In this document: one piece after another, positions 32,202-43,077 of the stretch
Position numbering within the stretch: position 1 is the first letter of the stretch
How the letters are laid out: each line of letters opens with the position of its first letter
DNA from: Oreohelix idahoensis
Lineage: Eukaryota > Mollusca > Gastropoda > Stylommatophora > Oreohelicidae
NCBI GenBank assembly: GCA_024509875.1
Contig: JAMPIV010008103.1
Location: forward strand, 62,001-126,000
Reading direction: 5' to 3'
DNA: 64,000 bases
The notes under the pieces: generated by a model
The model's database searches: none
The model's input: the letters and a program-made list of their open reading frames with translations, nothing else
What the model was told of the DNA's origin: nothing
Position numbers and translations under genes: made by a program

Positions 32202-32520
32202 GAATACTTATTTCCTTCGTGGCTGTTTTGAATGTTGCTGACATTATTCCAGGTTGACTGCTTCCCATTCTATGAGTGCTTTCTGTGTTTGCTTTGACAG
32301 CAGTTGAACCACCCCTCACAACACGTGCGAGCTTTCCTCCTCATGTCCTGAGTACAGCATCATTTTTTTTACTGCGAGCTATTTCATCTTTTTCTAGTCC
32401 CTTCCACCTTCTTTTGCACAGACCCAGGATATCAATATCTTAGTCCGGTATGTCTGCAGTTGCCTGTGCAGTTTTCCTTTTTTCGTTTACTGTACGAACT
32501 GTCAGGTGCCAAATCTGGAC
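32202..32520 (-). pseudogene. LINE L2 endonuclease, N-terminal part
   Basis: The minus strand reads NVQIWHLTVRTVNE, DIDILGLCKRRW and TATKEISIQCYASN in two or three frames. These match the start of LINE endonucleases (N-V-R-T, DILGLxExRW, QCYAPT). The end meets the 17-bp duplication shared with 20480-20496, so it continues at 20480 when L1 is taken out. Confidence 0.72.
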
Positions 32521-32650
32521 ATTTTCCTAGGAGAGAAAAAAGGTGAGCCAGCAACTCAAATAGTATTCGGCTTTTTATAGCATTACGTCATGACCTACAT
32601 TATCAGATGACGTTCTTCTGTCTTGGATGATGACGCAGAGAAGGCTACCA

Positions 32651-32842
32651 CAAAACACAGTCTTTGTGACCTTTGAGAAACCATTTAATAGGATAGACCT
32701 CACAGTCACGTGGAAAATGTTTAGAAACTATGGAATCCCTGATTAGTTCATTAAAATCATTTAGGAAGTTCATTAAAATCATTCAGGACACCTACCAGTC
32801 TTCTTTGTGTGAAATCTCGGGCTCTGTCCGAATAAGGGGTAG
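32651..32842 (+). pseudogene. LINE L3 reverse transcriptase fragment, first piece
   Basis: The plus strand reads FVTFEKPFNRIDLTVTWKMF and then RNYGIPD, the RT block with the first catalytic Asp region (consensus FxDFEKAFDSVxR), here with VT for VD and so probably inactive. A 22-bp stretch (TTCATTAAAATCATTYAGGA) is duplicated at 32740-32785. The fragment breaks off at a VRIR codon block, and the same block begins the LINE piece at 37214, so the two may be one split element. Confidence 0.7.
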
Positions 32843-33042
32843 ATAAATCGGCTTAGTGCGGATGATCATTTTTTTCTTGTCAATTTATCAATACTGAACT
32901 TCTCGAATAATTGACATTAAAAAAAAAGACATCAACTCCACTGACGGACACCCACGTGAGTGGAGGAAACGTCCAGTATTAGAAGGTGGGCCTGAGAAAG
33001 AAAAATGGTCTTTTATGACATTCCTTTTATTAATTGTTTCTT

Positions 33043-33307
33043 ACTTACTTACTTAGTCGTTCCCCTTCTACCGTGAGGTGTGGAGGTTTGTAAGAGAGAG
33101 CGCCAGACTATCCTATCGGCTGTCTTCCTCCTGGCCTGGTTCCATTCTAGTTCTCGGTCCTTCAAAGATTGTCTAATGATGTCCTCCCAGCGGACTCTGG
33201 GTCGTCCTGGTGGGTCTGGATCCCTGGCTCTTTGTTTCCCATGCTTGTCGTGGTAGCCGATCTTCTCCCATTCTGCAGACATGGCCAAACCATCTTAGTT
33301 GGGACTG
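33043..33307 (-). mobile_element. 5'-truncated copy of LINE L1 with target duplication
   Basis: Minus strand reads the FGHVCRMG region through DPDPPGRPRVRWEDI to the RRGTTK end and the (AAGT)n tail. This 265-bp copy keeps the segment that is deleted in L1. It is flanked by TAATTGTTTCTT on both sides (33031-33042 and 33308-33319), so it is an independent insertion. Confidence 0.9.
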
Positions 33308-33319
33308 TAATTGTTTCTT

Positions 33320-33888
33320 TCTTTCTTTTTTGTGCATGTTTGTTTATTTGTTTAATTTTTAAATGGGAGTTTTGCCTAGTTTTGACGACGACAAAACGTC
33401 GTTCAACGACGACACAAGATCCGTCGGTACATATTAAAATATAAAAGACCTTGTGGTCTGATGAATTAATTGTTCCTTCCTAGGGTGTATTTCTTTACTA
33501 AAGTTTTACAACACAACAAAGGCTGTATTACATTTTCTTTTCATCTAATCAAATCGTAACGTTTAGGTAAAGGATTGTAACTGCCGCACTTTGTCTTACT
33601 CTATGCTCTACTACACTAAAAGAAAGTATGGAACTCCAGAGCTATCGGATGTAACCCAAACAATACCCGTCTAAAATGTTTAACAGATTACTTCCCTTTC
33701 TCCGCCTAGGATTCCAAATACTGTACATTCTATCCGCGAAAACTCAGCGATTCACATAATTTTTCTTACCGCGTAGAGAAATCTTCTGGACAATTAATAG
33801 CAGAATGCAGTTTGCTATCCAATCCCACCCACCCAACTAACATAATTTATAACACATAAGGAAGGGAAACCCGAGGCCTGTAAACAGT
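33320..33888. other. No gene seen
   Basis: AT-rich sequence with a short CGACGACAAAACGTCGTTC palindrome at about 33383-33401. No coding potential is recognised. Confidence 0.4.
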
Positions 33889-34025
33889 AAATTAATATGA
33901 GACAAACACAAAGGTTTGTTATCAGGCATTCTTAGGAAATAAAGAAGTAGAACACTAGACAACATAAAAACAACAGACATGAGTGGCTTACCAAGGATTC
34001 GAACCCTGGACCTTCCGTGCGACAA
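33889..34025 (-). repeat. tRNA-headed SINE, inverted copy 1
   Basis: On the minus strand it contains a tRNA-like B box (GGTTCGAATCC) in GGTCCAGGGTTCGAATCC, followed by a tail shared with 34173-34310. The two copies are inverted, with arms of about 138 bp that match almost throughout and a spacer of about 147 bp. The A-box side is diverged between the copies. Confidence 0.75.
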
Positions 34026-34172
34026 GCGTCATTAATAGGCTGAACTGCCCATGGTAAACTTCCGGTGTTATGTCTTGCGGTTCGCACTAATGACCTGTCA
34101 TCGAAGCATCATTTTTGGTGATGCGTAGATGGCAGGGAGGATAGTGTGATTCGCTTGCATAGCTTGGCGGGG

Positions 34173-34310
34173 TTGTCGCACGGAAGGTCCAGGGTTCGAA
34201 TCCTGGGTAAGCCACTCATGTCTGTTGTTTTTCTGTTGTCTAGTGTTCTACTTCTTTATTTCCTACGAGTGCCTGATAACATACCTTTGTGTTTGTCTCA
34301 TATTAATTAA
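34173..34310 (+). repeat. tRNA-headed SINE, inverted copy 2
   Basis: Plus-strand copy of the preceding SINE with the same B box and tail. Together the pair could fold into a long hairpin if transcribed. Confidence 0.75.
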
Positions 34311-35208
34311 CTAACATAATTACCGATGTATGTTACGTCGGTCGGTCTCACTCAAAATAGTAACTCGCGCCAGAAAAAAAGTGCGCAGCGCACGGTGTGC
34401 AATTTGCGCGGCGTGGGTGTTATATAAAACAAATACATTGGTTTTATTTATTTATTTATTCTTTCACGAAATGTAGGAGTTTTTCTTCCTGAACCTGTTT
34501 TCGGACACGGCCAGCTCTATGTCGCCCTCACCCGATGTACAAATCATGAAAACTTGAAAGTTTTTGTTAAAACCACTTATTATTAGGGAACACTCTTTGA
34601 AAACTATCCACGTACTTTCACACGAAATGTTGTCATCAAAGAACTTTTAAATTGAATCTAAAATAACATAATTCTCGCCGTGTGTACGTTGGTCACAGCT
34701 GAGGAATGCAACCGTGTTGAAAAATTGTAATGTTTCCATTATATATACTCTCCCGAAAATAGTTACAATCAACAAAGAAAAGCGTTCAAATGACGGTGTT
34801 CATGAACAGTTTGATTACACTGTATAATGGAAAGAAACAAAAAACACTTTAAGAATGTACTTCTATCTGCTCATCTGGGAACGGAAACAGCACACTATAA
34901 TTAAATACCCATCAAGTTTGACGGGTTATTGCTAGTTAAATCATAATATTACAAATATATTCACTGACTTCTTATTTATTTTCCTCCTTACGAGTCACCT
35001 CATTCAGCTGACCTTTGAAGGAAGCCTGCGGCAAAATCCCCTGCTCTTGTAGCCGTTGTTCCTGTAGCAATTTGTTTTACATGCAGAAATTGACTTGACA
35101 TAATGAGGTCAAATCTCATATTAGCCGCTTCTTAAAACTTACCTGAGGGTTGTCATATTCTTTCTTTATCTTCCCAGAGACCCCCCCCCCCCCTTTCCCC
35201 CCGGGCTA
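34311..35208. other. No gene seen; homopolymer C tract at about 35180-35203
   Basis: AT-rich DNA with a run of C interrupted by TTT, followed by a GC-poor stretch. No coding or RNA gene is recognised. Confidence 0.4.
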
Positions 35209-35463
35209 TAAAAGGTAGTCCCATAGCAGATACTGCCGTAGAGGAGTGAAGTGTTAGAGACTTCACTATACTAGGTCCAGCATCAAGAGGTGGGGTGACC
35301 AGTTACCTTCCGCACTGTCTTTTCCTTCCCTAACTCAAGTGAAAAATAAGGTACTCATTTACAGCTGGGTAGACTGAAATGTGTCGATACCGTGAATGGA
35401 ACCCGGCACCTTTGCCGCAAGAGACCAGCGCTCTAACCACTCTGCCATTCGGACACGGGTTAT
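35209..35463 (-). repeat. tRNA-derived SINE (second family), full-length-looking copy
   Basis: Minus strand begins with a tRNA-like head: GTGTCCGAATGGCAGAGTGG (A-box region) and a GGGTTCCATTC B box. It continues with a body containing AGCTGTAAATGAGTACC and ends near a CTACCTTT tail. Related pieces are at 49712-49827 and 59770-59968. I do not call it a tRNA gene because the head is diverged and the SINE body follows. Confidence 0.78.
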
Positions 35464-36894
35464 ACAAGTGTGTAAGGTACAAGTTTTATTAGCATTTATT
35501 TGACCAAGTAGTGTCTAATAATGTTCATAGTTTCTGACATGCCGGCTGCAAAGATAGGAACACAGACAATTAAATTTCATTATAATTGTTACGAGAAGTT
35601 CGGAGAAGGGAAGAGGTTGAAAATATCATACCAAAAGGTGAACCAGCTGGCACATGAGGAAATAGAATGAGAGAGAAGATAACACACAACCCCCACATGA
35701 TAACATTGGAGAAAGCTTCCAACGAACTCGATGGCAGACAGAAGATTCCATCTACTGACAGCCAGGGGTATATCACGTGATATTTTGTAATGCCCCCAAC
35801 TCCCAAACTCGAGAAACTAATTAAGTCTTCTTCGTCTTCATGTGCCATGCACGGTGGCGAAGGCGATCATGTGTCACCATAACTTCCCGTCACCAGTACA
35901 GTGTATCGTTTCTATTGTTGATTTCTTTCCATGCCACGGGATGTCGAACTGCGTAGTGCATTTTTTTTTTGGTCTGTCATTCTCCGTCTCTTTTTCCTTC
36001 TGTATTTTCTGTCGTCACAATATATTCCAGATTTTTTTTTCCTCTCACAATGTTACCAAAGATAGTGGACAGCTTCTTTCTAATGAAAAACAAAGTGGGC
36101 AGCGTCTTTTTTAATGCCAGTAATTAGCTTCCTTTGCGAACTGGCTTCTCTAAGAACACCCTCAACAATCTGTTTAGCTGCCCAGGATATTTTAAAACTC
36201 TTCAGTACAACCACATTTCTGTGACCTCCAGGACTTTTCCTGCTTGTTAACTAATAGTCTGTGACTGAATTTCAATGTTAGGATTGGTTCTATGCAATAC
36301 TAAAAGAACTTTTCTTACTTCCATTGGCTGAGTAGTTTCAGAACATACCTTTAATTTTACGGAACACTGCTTTTGCCTGGACTATTCTACTTTTCCCTTC
36401 TGAGATGCATCTTTCACATGATGTTATTAACGTGTTCATTTACTGAACTTGTGTCAAAACTGTTCCATTCTAATTAAGTCTAGATATTTCAATTTTCCAC
36501 AAAGCGCACGCCAAGCTAAGTCCCACCCACTCTAAAGTCGTAAACAGAATATTTCTAACTGACAGTAAGCTATGTTACCTTAGCTTCACTCACCTGGAAA
36601 ATAGTGTGTTATACGGCACTGCATTAAAACAATTATGATTAGCCGAACCTGACGACTTTTTATACAGCCGTGTGCACATATCCACAGTCTATGCCTATGA
36701 CTTATGCAAGTCAAACTCGGTTGTTAAACTCTAATTCTGGGCGTGTTAACATACTTATGTAGATAACTAACTTAGTTATTGAAGTATTCATCCAAAATAG
36801 ACTTGATATCCGTTAACTTGTGTAGATAAAGAAAGGTCAAACAAACATTTTGGCCAGTTTTGAGAATGTCTAAACAGATATTACTATCTTAATC
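35464..36894. other. No gene seen
   Basis: 1.4 kb of AT-rich sequence with short homopolymers. Frames up to 92 codons show no domain. Confidence 0.4.
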
Positions 36895-37213
36895 TATATA
36901 TTAGAACGTCTGTCGGTTTGTCCCCTACAGAAACAGGGGACGCAACAATGTTTTTTTGGTTATGAAAGTTAGACACTATTTGTACTGTTTCCTTTGGTTC
37001 CCATTTTTTTTTAAACAAGTATCTCTCTCCCCCAAAGATCTTTGCTCCAACAGGTGACTGGACATAAGGGAGTGTTTTTTCTCTTATTTTTATAGTTTCA
37101 TGTTCTCTACTTAATTCTCACTTTCTTTCCCTCCTGTCTTTTGTTTGTCTGTCCCTGACGAAGGGCTTGTGGCCGCAACGTAGGTTTTTCTTGTCCTTTC
37201 TCTTTGTAAGACG
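36895..37213 (+). other. Repeat-like segment with a hammerhead-core-like motif
   Basis: Near 37155 the sequence reads CTGACGAAGGGCTTGTGGCC followed by GCAACG. This resembles the CUGANGA, stem II (GGC/GCC) and GAAAC core of hammerhead ribozymes found in Penelope-like elements, but has GCAA for GAAA. It directly abuts the LINE piece at 37214. This is a suggestion only. Confidence 0.25.
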
Positions 37214-38170
37214 TATTACTATTTGTTAGGATTAGAACGGGAGTGACACAAGGATGCCTCTTGTCTCCATTTCTTTTCTTACTAGCAATAAATTGGGTTA
37301 TGAAAACATCGACATCACACAATAGAAATGGAATCCACTGGAATCTGACTAAACAGCTTGATGATCTGGATTTTGCAGCTGACTTGGCTCTTCTGTCCCA
37401 TAACCATAATCAGATGCAAGAGAAAATGAAAATTCTCGATGAGAGGTCACAACAAGTGGGCCTGAAAATACACAGGGAAAAGACAAAGATTATGAGAATA
37501 AATGCAAGAAATGACAACAAGGTTGAACTTGAAGAAACATCACTAAAGGATGTAGAATGGTACACATATCTTGGCAGTAATATAGACAAGAGCTGGAGGG
37601 ACAGACAGTGATATCAAAATAAGAATACAAAAAGCAAGAGGAGCTTTCATTGCACTGGGAAACATATGGAGAACAAGAGAAATCAAGTCCAACACGAAAA
37701 TAAAAATCTTCAACTCAAATGTCAAGGTCAGTCCTATTGTATGTCTCTGAGACATGGAGAGCAACAAAAACAACAACCAAAAAGCTACAGACTTTTTATA
37801 AACGTGTGCTTGCGTAGAATAGAAGGACTGAAATAGTATGACCAAGTTACAAATGTGGAATTTGAACCAGAAGAAACAGACAAGTGCCAGTGGAACTAGA
37901 GTTAAGAAGAAGACGCTTGCGATGGATAGGACACACATTGAGGAAACCTGTTGATAGCATTACAATGCAGTCCTTATTCTGGAATCCACAGGGAAAGAGA
38001 GGCAGAGGTAGACAAAAAAACACATGGAGAAGAGAGATGGATACAGAGATGAAAATGATGAGGAAAACATGAAAAGAACTTGAGCGGATGGCACAGGACA
38101 GGAAGACTTGGCATGTCTTTGTTCAAAGCCTATGCTCCTCGGGGAGCTAAAGGGTATTGATTGATTGATT
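37214..38170 (+). pseudogene. LINE L3 reverse transcriptase and C-terminal fragment
   Basis: Plus strand starts VRIRTGVTQGCLLSPFLFLL, then gives LDFAADLALL (the FADD catalytic block altered to FAAD) and YTYLGSNID. After a frameshift it continues with RIQKARGAFIALGNIW, RLRWIGHTLRKP and WNPQGKRGRGRQ, with several stops. It ends with a CCTATGCTCC, GGGGAGCTAAAGGG and (TTGA)n tail. It is the same family as L2. The altered FADD and the stops make it inactive. Confidence 0.85.
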
Positions 38171-38428
38171 GCTTTAGCTTGTACTGTTCTATTCATTATT
38201 ATTAAAATGCATCATCCGGATGATGTTAGTAATGTGTCAGGTATTTGAATAAATCAATATTATATACCACATAACGTGCGCTCTCTCACTCTGTCCATCT
38301 CACTATCACACATAGACATCATCTTCTACAGTTTTCACAAAAACATTAATAAAATATTGCACATGTTTAATGTACATTAATGAACCATTTTCAAAACAAA
38401 GACATGACAATTCGGTATAGTTTATAAT

Positions 38429-38560
38429 GTGTGACAACTGACAGCAAGACTCACAACTAGACGTTTTGAAAAGCGTAACATCGCGCTGCAAGACGTGTGA
38501 CAACTGACAGCAAGACTCACAACTAGACGTTTTGAAAAGCCTAACGTCGCGCTGCAAGAC
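38429..38560. repeat. 66-bp direct duplication
   Basis: Two adjacent copies start with GTGTGACAACTGACAGCAAG and end CGCGCTGCAAGAC, with two or so differences. No gene is seen in the flanks 38171-38428 or 38561-39550, which are AT-rich with a T run at 38579-38597. Confidence 0.9.
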
Positions 38561-39550
38561 ACTGAACAAGACTTAATGATTTTTTTTTTTTTTTTAATTT
38601 ATGAAGAAAAAATATCCCGTTCAACCTCTATTGGGTTTTAAGACCTGATGAGAACACTGAACGGCACAATGTCTGAGAGAATTAAAATATTGAGGCGGTG
38701 CTAAACATCATGCAACACAAGGTCAGTTAACAATATGAATAATACTTTCCAGGCACTTACAAAAATGTCATTAGGTAGACAAACTGATGGCGGCACACAA
38801 ACCAAACACTACACAGTCACATTTCTGTTACCAGTTTAAACAAAAATAAATAAAAGTGGAGCTGCACTTCAGAATCGCTATCAGACAATCTGTGCTCGCG
38901 GGCTATGCTAAACATTTCAGGGTAAGAGTGAGGTCCAACGAATCAAGACTGACAAGTAACTAACAGATGTCTCTTTTTTGGTTTTACTGAAAATAAAGAG
39001 AGAAAACATATATTACACAGCCACAAGATGCAGAATGACATCAGGTATTTGACAGGCTCACAGAAATTCTTTTTTTAATGCGGTCATATACACAACACAT
39101 AATTTATGTACCAGAAATATGACAGAAATTTAAAAAAAACACACACGCACATAGTAAACTACAGGCACAAAATCTGACATAAATTACAGGAACTATCTGT
39201 GATAAACAAAAGGAAAGTTTCTGCACTTAATTTATGAAACATACGAGACAAGGAAGGACGTTTATCACTTAACATACTTCGAAAAGAAAGATCTGACATC
39301 TCATCTGGTCAACGCAGATCAAAATTGATATTTCCCGCCACGTGTTAATGTGGTTTAGAGGAGTAACACTGACGATCAAGAGCAGCACCTGCCAACGTTT
39401 GGCCACAGATATCGGACACTCAGAAGAACATGACAACTTAATTAGCTGTAACTTGTGTCTGAAGAAGGCATGACTATCACTGATGTATATTTTCACTGGT
39501 CCCGTGTTAGTTTCCCGGGGCTCCGAGGAAAGAGAGAAAGAATAAAACTA

Positions 39551-41306
39551 CAACTTGAGCAGGTCATCTTGTAAGAGGTAAGTAATAGAAGTTTGTGTCT
39601 GGGGCTGGCAAATTGATCAGGTCATCTTGTAAGAGGTAACTAATAGAAGTTTGTGTCTGGGGCTGGCAACTTGATCAGGTCATCTTGTAAGAGGTAACTA
39701 ATAGAAGTTTGTGTCTGGGGCTGGCAACTTGATCAGGTCATCTTGTAAGAGGTAACTAATAGAAGTTTGTGTCTGCGACTGGCAACTTGATCAGGTCATC
39801 TTGTAAGAGGTAACTAATAGAGGTTTGTGTCTGGGGCTGGCAACTTGATCAGGTCATCTTGTAAGAGGTAACTAATAGAAGTTTGTGTCTGGGGCTGGCA
39901 ACGTGATCAGGTCATCTTGTAAGAGGTAACTAATAGAAGTTTGTGTCTGGGGCTGGCAACTTGATCAGGTCATCTTGTAAGAGGTAACTAATAGAAGTTT
40001 GTGTCTGGGACTGGCAACTTGATCAGGTCATCTTGTAAGAGGTAACTAATAGAAGTTTGTGTCTGGGGCTGGCAACTTGATCAGGTCATCTTGTAAGAGG
40101 TAACTAATAGAAGTTTGTGTCTGGGGCTGGCAAATTGATCAGGTCATCTTGTAAGAGGTAACTAATAGAAGTTTGTGTCTGGGACTGGCAACTTGATCAG
40201 GTCATCTTGTAAGAGGTAACTAATAGAAGTTTGTGTCTGGGGCTGGCAACTTGATCAGGTCATCTTGTAAGAGGTAACTAATAGAAGTTTGTGTCTGGGG
40301 CTGGCAACTTGATCAGGTCATCTTGTAAGAGGTAACTAATAGAAGTTTGTGTCTGGGGCTGGCAACTTGATCAGGTCATCTTGTAAGAGGAAACTAATAG
40401 AAGTTTGTGTCTGGGGCTGGCAACTTGATCAGGTCATCTTGTAAGAGGTAACTAATAGAAGTTTGTGTCTGGGGTTGGCAACTTGATCAGGTCATCTTGT
40501 AAGAGGTAACTAATAGAAGTTTGTGTCTGGGGTTGGCAACTTGATCAGGTCATCTTGTAAGAGGTAACTAATAGAAGTTTGTGTCTGGGGCTGGCAACTT
40601 GATCAGGTCATCTTGTAAGAGGTAACTAATAGAAGTATGTGTCTGGGACTGGCAACTTGATCAGGTCATCTTGTAAGAGGTAACTAATAGAAGTTTGTGT
40701 CTGGGGCTGGCAACTTGATCAGGTCATCTTGTAAGAGGTAACTAATAGAAGTTTGTGTCTGGGGCTGGCAACTTGATCAGGTCATCTTGTAAGAGGTAAC
40801 TAATAGAAGTTTGTGTCTGGGGTTGGCAACTTGATAAGGTCATCTTGTAAGAGGTAACTAATAGAAGTTTGTGTCTGGGGCTGGCAACTTGATCAGGTCA
40901 TCTTGTAAGAGGTAACTAATAGAAGTTTGTGTCTGGGACTGGCAACTTGATCAGGTCATCTTGTAAGAGGTAACTAATAGAAGTTTGTGTCTGGGGCTGG
41001 CAACTTGATCAGGTCATCTTGTAAGAGGTAACTAATAGAAGTTTGTGTCAGGGGTTGGCAAGTTGATAAGGTCATCTTGTAAGAGGTAACTAATAGAAGT
41101 TTGTGTCTGGGGCTGGCAACTTGATCAGGTCATCTTGTAAGAGGTAACTAATAGAAGTTTGTGTCTGGGGCTGGCAACTTGATCAGGTCATCTTGTAAGA
41201 GGTAACTAATAGAAGTTTGTGTCTGGGACTGACAACTTGATCAGGTCATCTTGTAAGAGGTAACTAATAGAAGTTTGTGTCTGGGGCTGGCAACTTGATC
41301 AGGTCA
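39551..41306. repeat. 58-bp minisatellite, about 30 copies
   Basis: The unit contains GATCAGGTCATCTTGTAAGA, then GGTAACTAATAGAAGTTTGT, then GTCTGGGGCTGGCAACTT. Copies differ mainly at one or two sites (GGGGC, GGGAC or GGGGT before TGGCAA). Since 58 is not a multiple of three, frames do not stay open. It lies 1.8 kb downstream of the zinc-finger gene on that gene's 3' side. Confidence 0.95.
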
Positions 41307-42773
41307 CACAAACAGCTAAAGAAACCACCACTTAACATTATGATGACATCCTGCAAGATGGCAGCTGCAGGAGTGGCTCCAGGAAAGGCCTTAGGCCGGT
41401 TCAACCTATTTGATCCAAATGGGCCTTGTTTTAACAGGGCGCCCCGTATTCAGGTTCCCATCTCAAGCTTTAAATAAAAAAAAAGGAACGAAGATTATTT
41501 CACATTATATCAGGAACATATGCATGTCACTGTTTTACAAATAAAGCATTATCTACACTTTGTACCTATATTTGGTCGAAAATGTGTTACAACAAAACGA
41601 TAATCTTAAAGTCCAGGTAGCCCTACCAGAATGGTCGAAATCGTGCCTCGCAATTACTCGGCCGACACTGGGTGGCTCCATGCTCCAAAAAGAAGCGAAC
41701 ATAAAATAATAATGACGATAATGAATACTGATGACTGTATTCTCTCAGTTAATACAAGACAGCTCTTGATGTAGGAACAGCATGGAAAGGTAACAAGGGG
41801 TCCAAACCTCTACTGCAGAAAAACGTATGCTAGCATAGGTTACTTCTGACAAGAAACATTATACTGGTGCCTTGCGCTTGACACTTTCATCAACATCTAC
41901 ATTTGAGCACTACATCATTACACGCGTCTATCAATATTAACAGTACAATATCCATATACGATTATTTATAACAAGTCAATCTTGCTTGTCCAAACAACAT
42001 CACAATAGATTGATATTATCCACAAGCGAAAGCATTTTTTGACTCTACCAACTGACATTCTGCGAAGATGTCATTTGCATGAATACCTTATGGCATTAGG
42101 AAAGCTTATTCCTGGAACCACCCTTTGTGGTGGTGCCTCAGTAATCAGCCGCCAGCTCAACTACACTGCACAAACTAAGCGAAAGACGTGAAGTTAGTGA
42201 TAAACAGTATGAATAACATGTATTACAAGCTCCAACAGTCCACAGAAACATATAGCCACAGGACCTGTGGTTACAGCAAAGAGACAAGTGAAAGTCAGAT
42301 TATAACTCGACTTCACAGTCCAAATTACATTTTTAAAGTTTAAAATTTGTACTCATTTCCTACAAGGTAACACGAAATACAGTTCTCGGAAAAAAAACTG
42401 CAATAAAAAAAACTGAATTAGCAATAAAATAAATTAAATGCACATGCTATTGTGCAATAAGCAGACAGACATATGCGAACTTGTATATTTACCAATGTCA
42501 ACAAGGCATAAATGGAAACAGTACATAATAGCTATTAGCAACATGTTCCTATAATTATCACATCATCCATGCTGTAAAATTGTCATTTCGACCTCACATG
42601 TAACAAAGTATGTCCTGTGTAAACTATGTAACGCAGCAGCTTCTGAGAACTAGAAGGTTTTCCATTCGAAATGTGGCTACAGTATCGAGAAGAAGCGATA
42701 TTAACTTACATATAGTTGTTAATATTTTCTTCCTTGAATATGAAGTAACAACTTTTTAAGTGAAATTTCACAT
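41307..42773. other. No gene seen; 3' flank of the zinc-finger gene
   Basis: AT-rich sequence that could include 3' untranslated sequence of the minus-strand zinc-finger gene. I found no further coding exon. Confidence 0.35.
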
Positions 42774-42865
42774 GATGTCTTTTATGTGAGATATATTTTA
42801 CACGTAAAGCTTGTTTTGTGATATCTCACATAAAAGACATCACAAAACTAGCTTTACATGTAAAA
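42774..42865. repeat. Interleaved inverted repeats
   Basis: Arm A (42774-42794) and its perfect 21-bp complement A' (42821-42841) are interleaved with arm B (42796-42822) and its complement B' (42839-42865, two mismatches in 27). The A-B-A'-B' order allows two alternative hairpins or a pseudoknot, not one simple stem. The location is about 210 bp downstream of the zinc-finger stop codon, so it may lie in that transcript's 3' UTR. Confidence 0.85.
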
Positions 42866-43077
42866 TACTGAACAAAACTCAACGGCCTTTACCAGCACTG
42901 ATATCTGACAAGTCTAACCGTCTAGAGTTACATGCGGAAGGAAGCAAGTTCAACGTTTGACTAAGTTTACACATATATAACCGCTTCAAAATCAACAAAG
43001 ATTAAGTGAATGTAATTTACTCAACATTATCATCAAGATCAGAAATCTCGTATGGATGTATTTACTCAATACTATTA

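Larger units (their letters stand above)
18195..32550 (-). mobile_element. LINE L2: degenerate non-LTR retrotransposon, oldest layer of a triple nest
   Basis: The minus-strand remnants read in order are: endonuclease N-terminus (32520-32202), endonuclease C-terminus (20480-19930), linker before RT (19190-18640) and C-terminal segment (18600-18195). The first two pieces are separated by LINE L1, whose 17-bp target duplication sits in the endonuclease codons around QCYASN. The piece between 19195 and 19930 looks like unrelated inserted DNA. The RT core is missing between 18640 and 18600. The C-terminal segment is alignable at DNA level with the plus-strand LINE at 37214-38170, so both belong to one family. 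It has many stops and frameshifts and is dead. Confidence 0.75.

Noticed and set aside
35385..35460. tRNA gene on the minus strand
   Set aside because: The A and B boxes are tRNA-like, but the stem pairing is poor, a SINE body follows, and related copies exist at 49712 and 59770.
39551..41306. CRISPR-like array
   Set aside because: The 58-bp units are directly adjacent with no unique spacers, and the DNA is eukaryotic.
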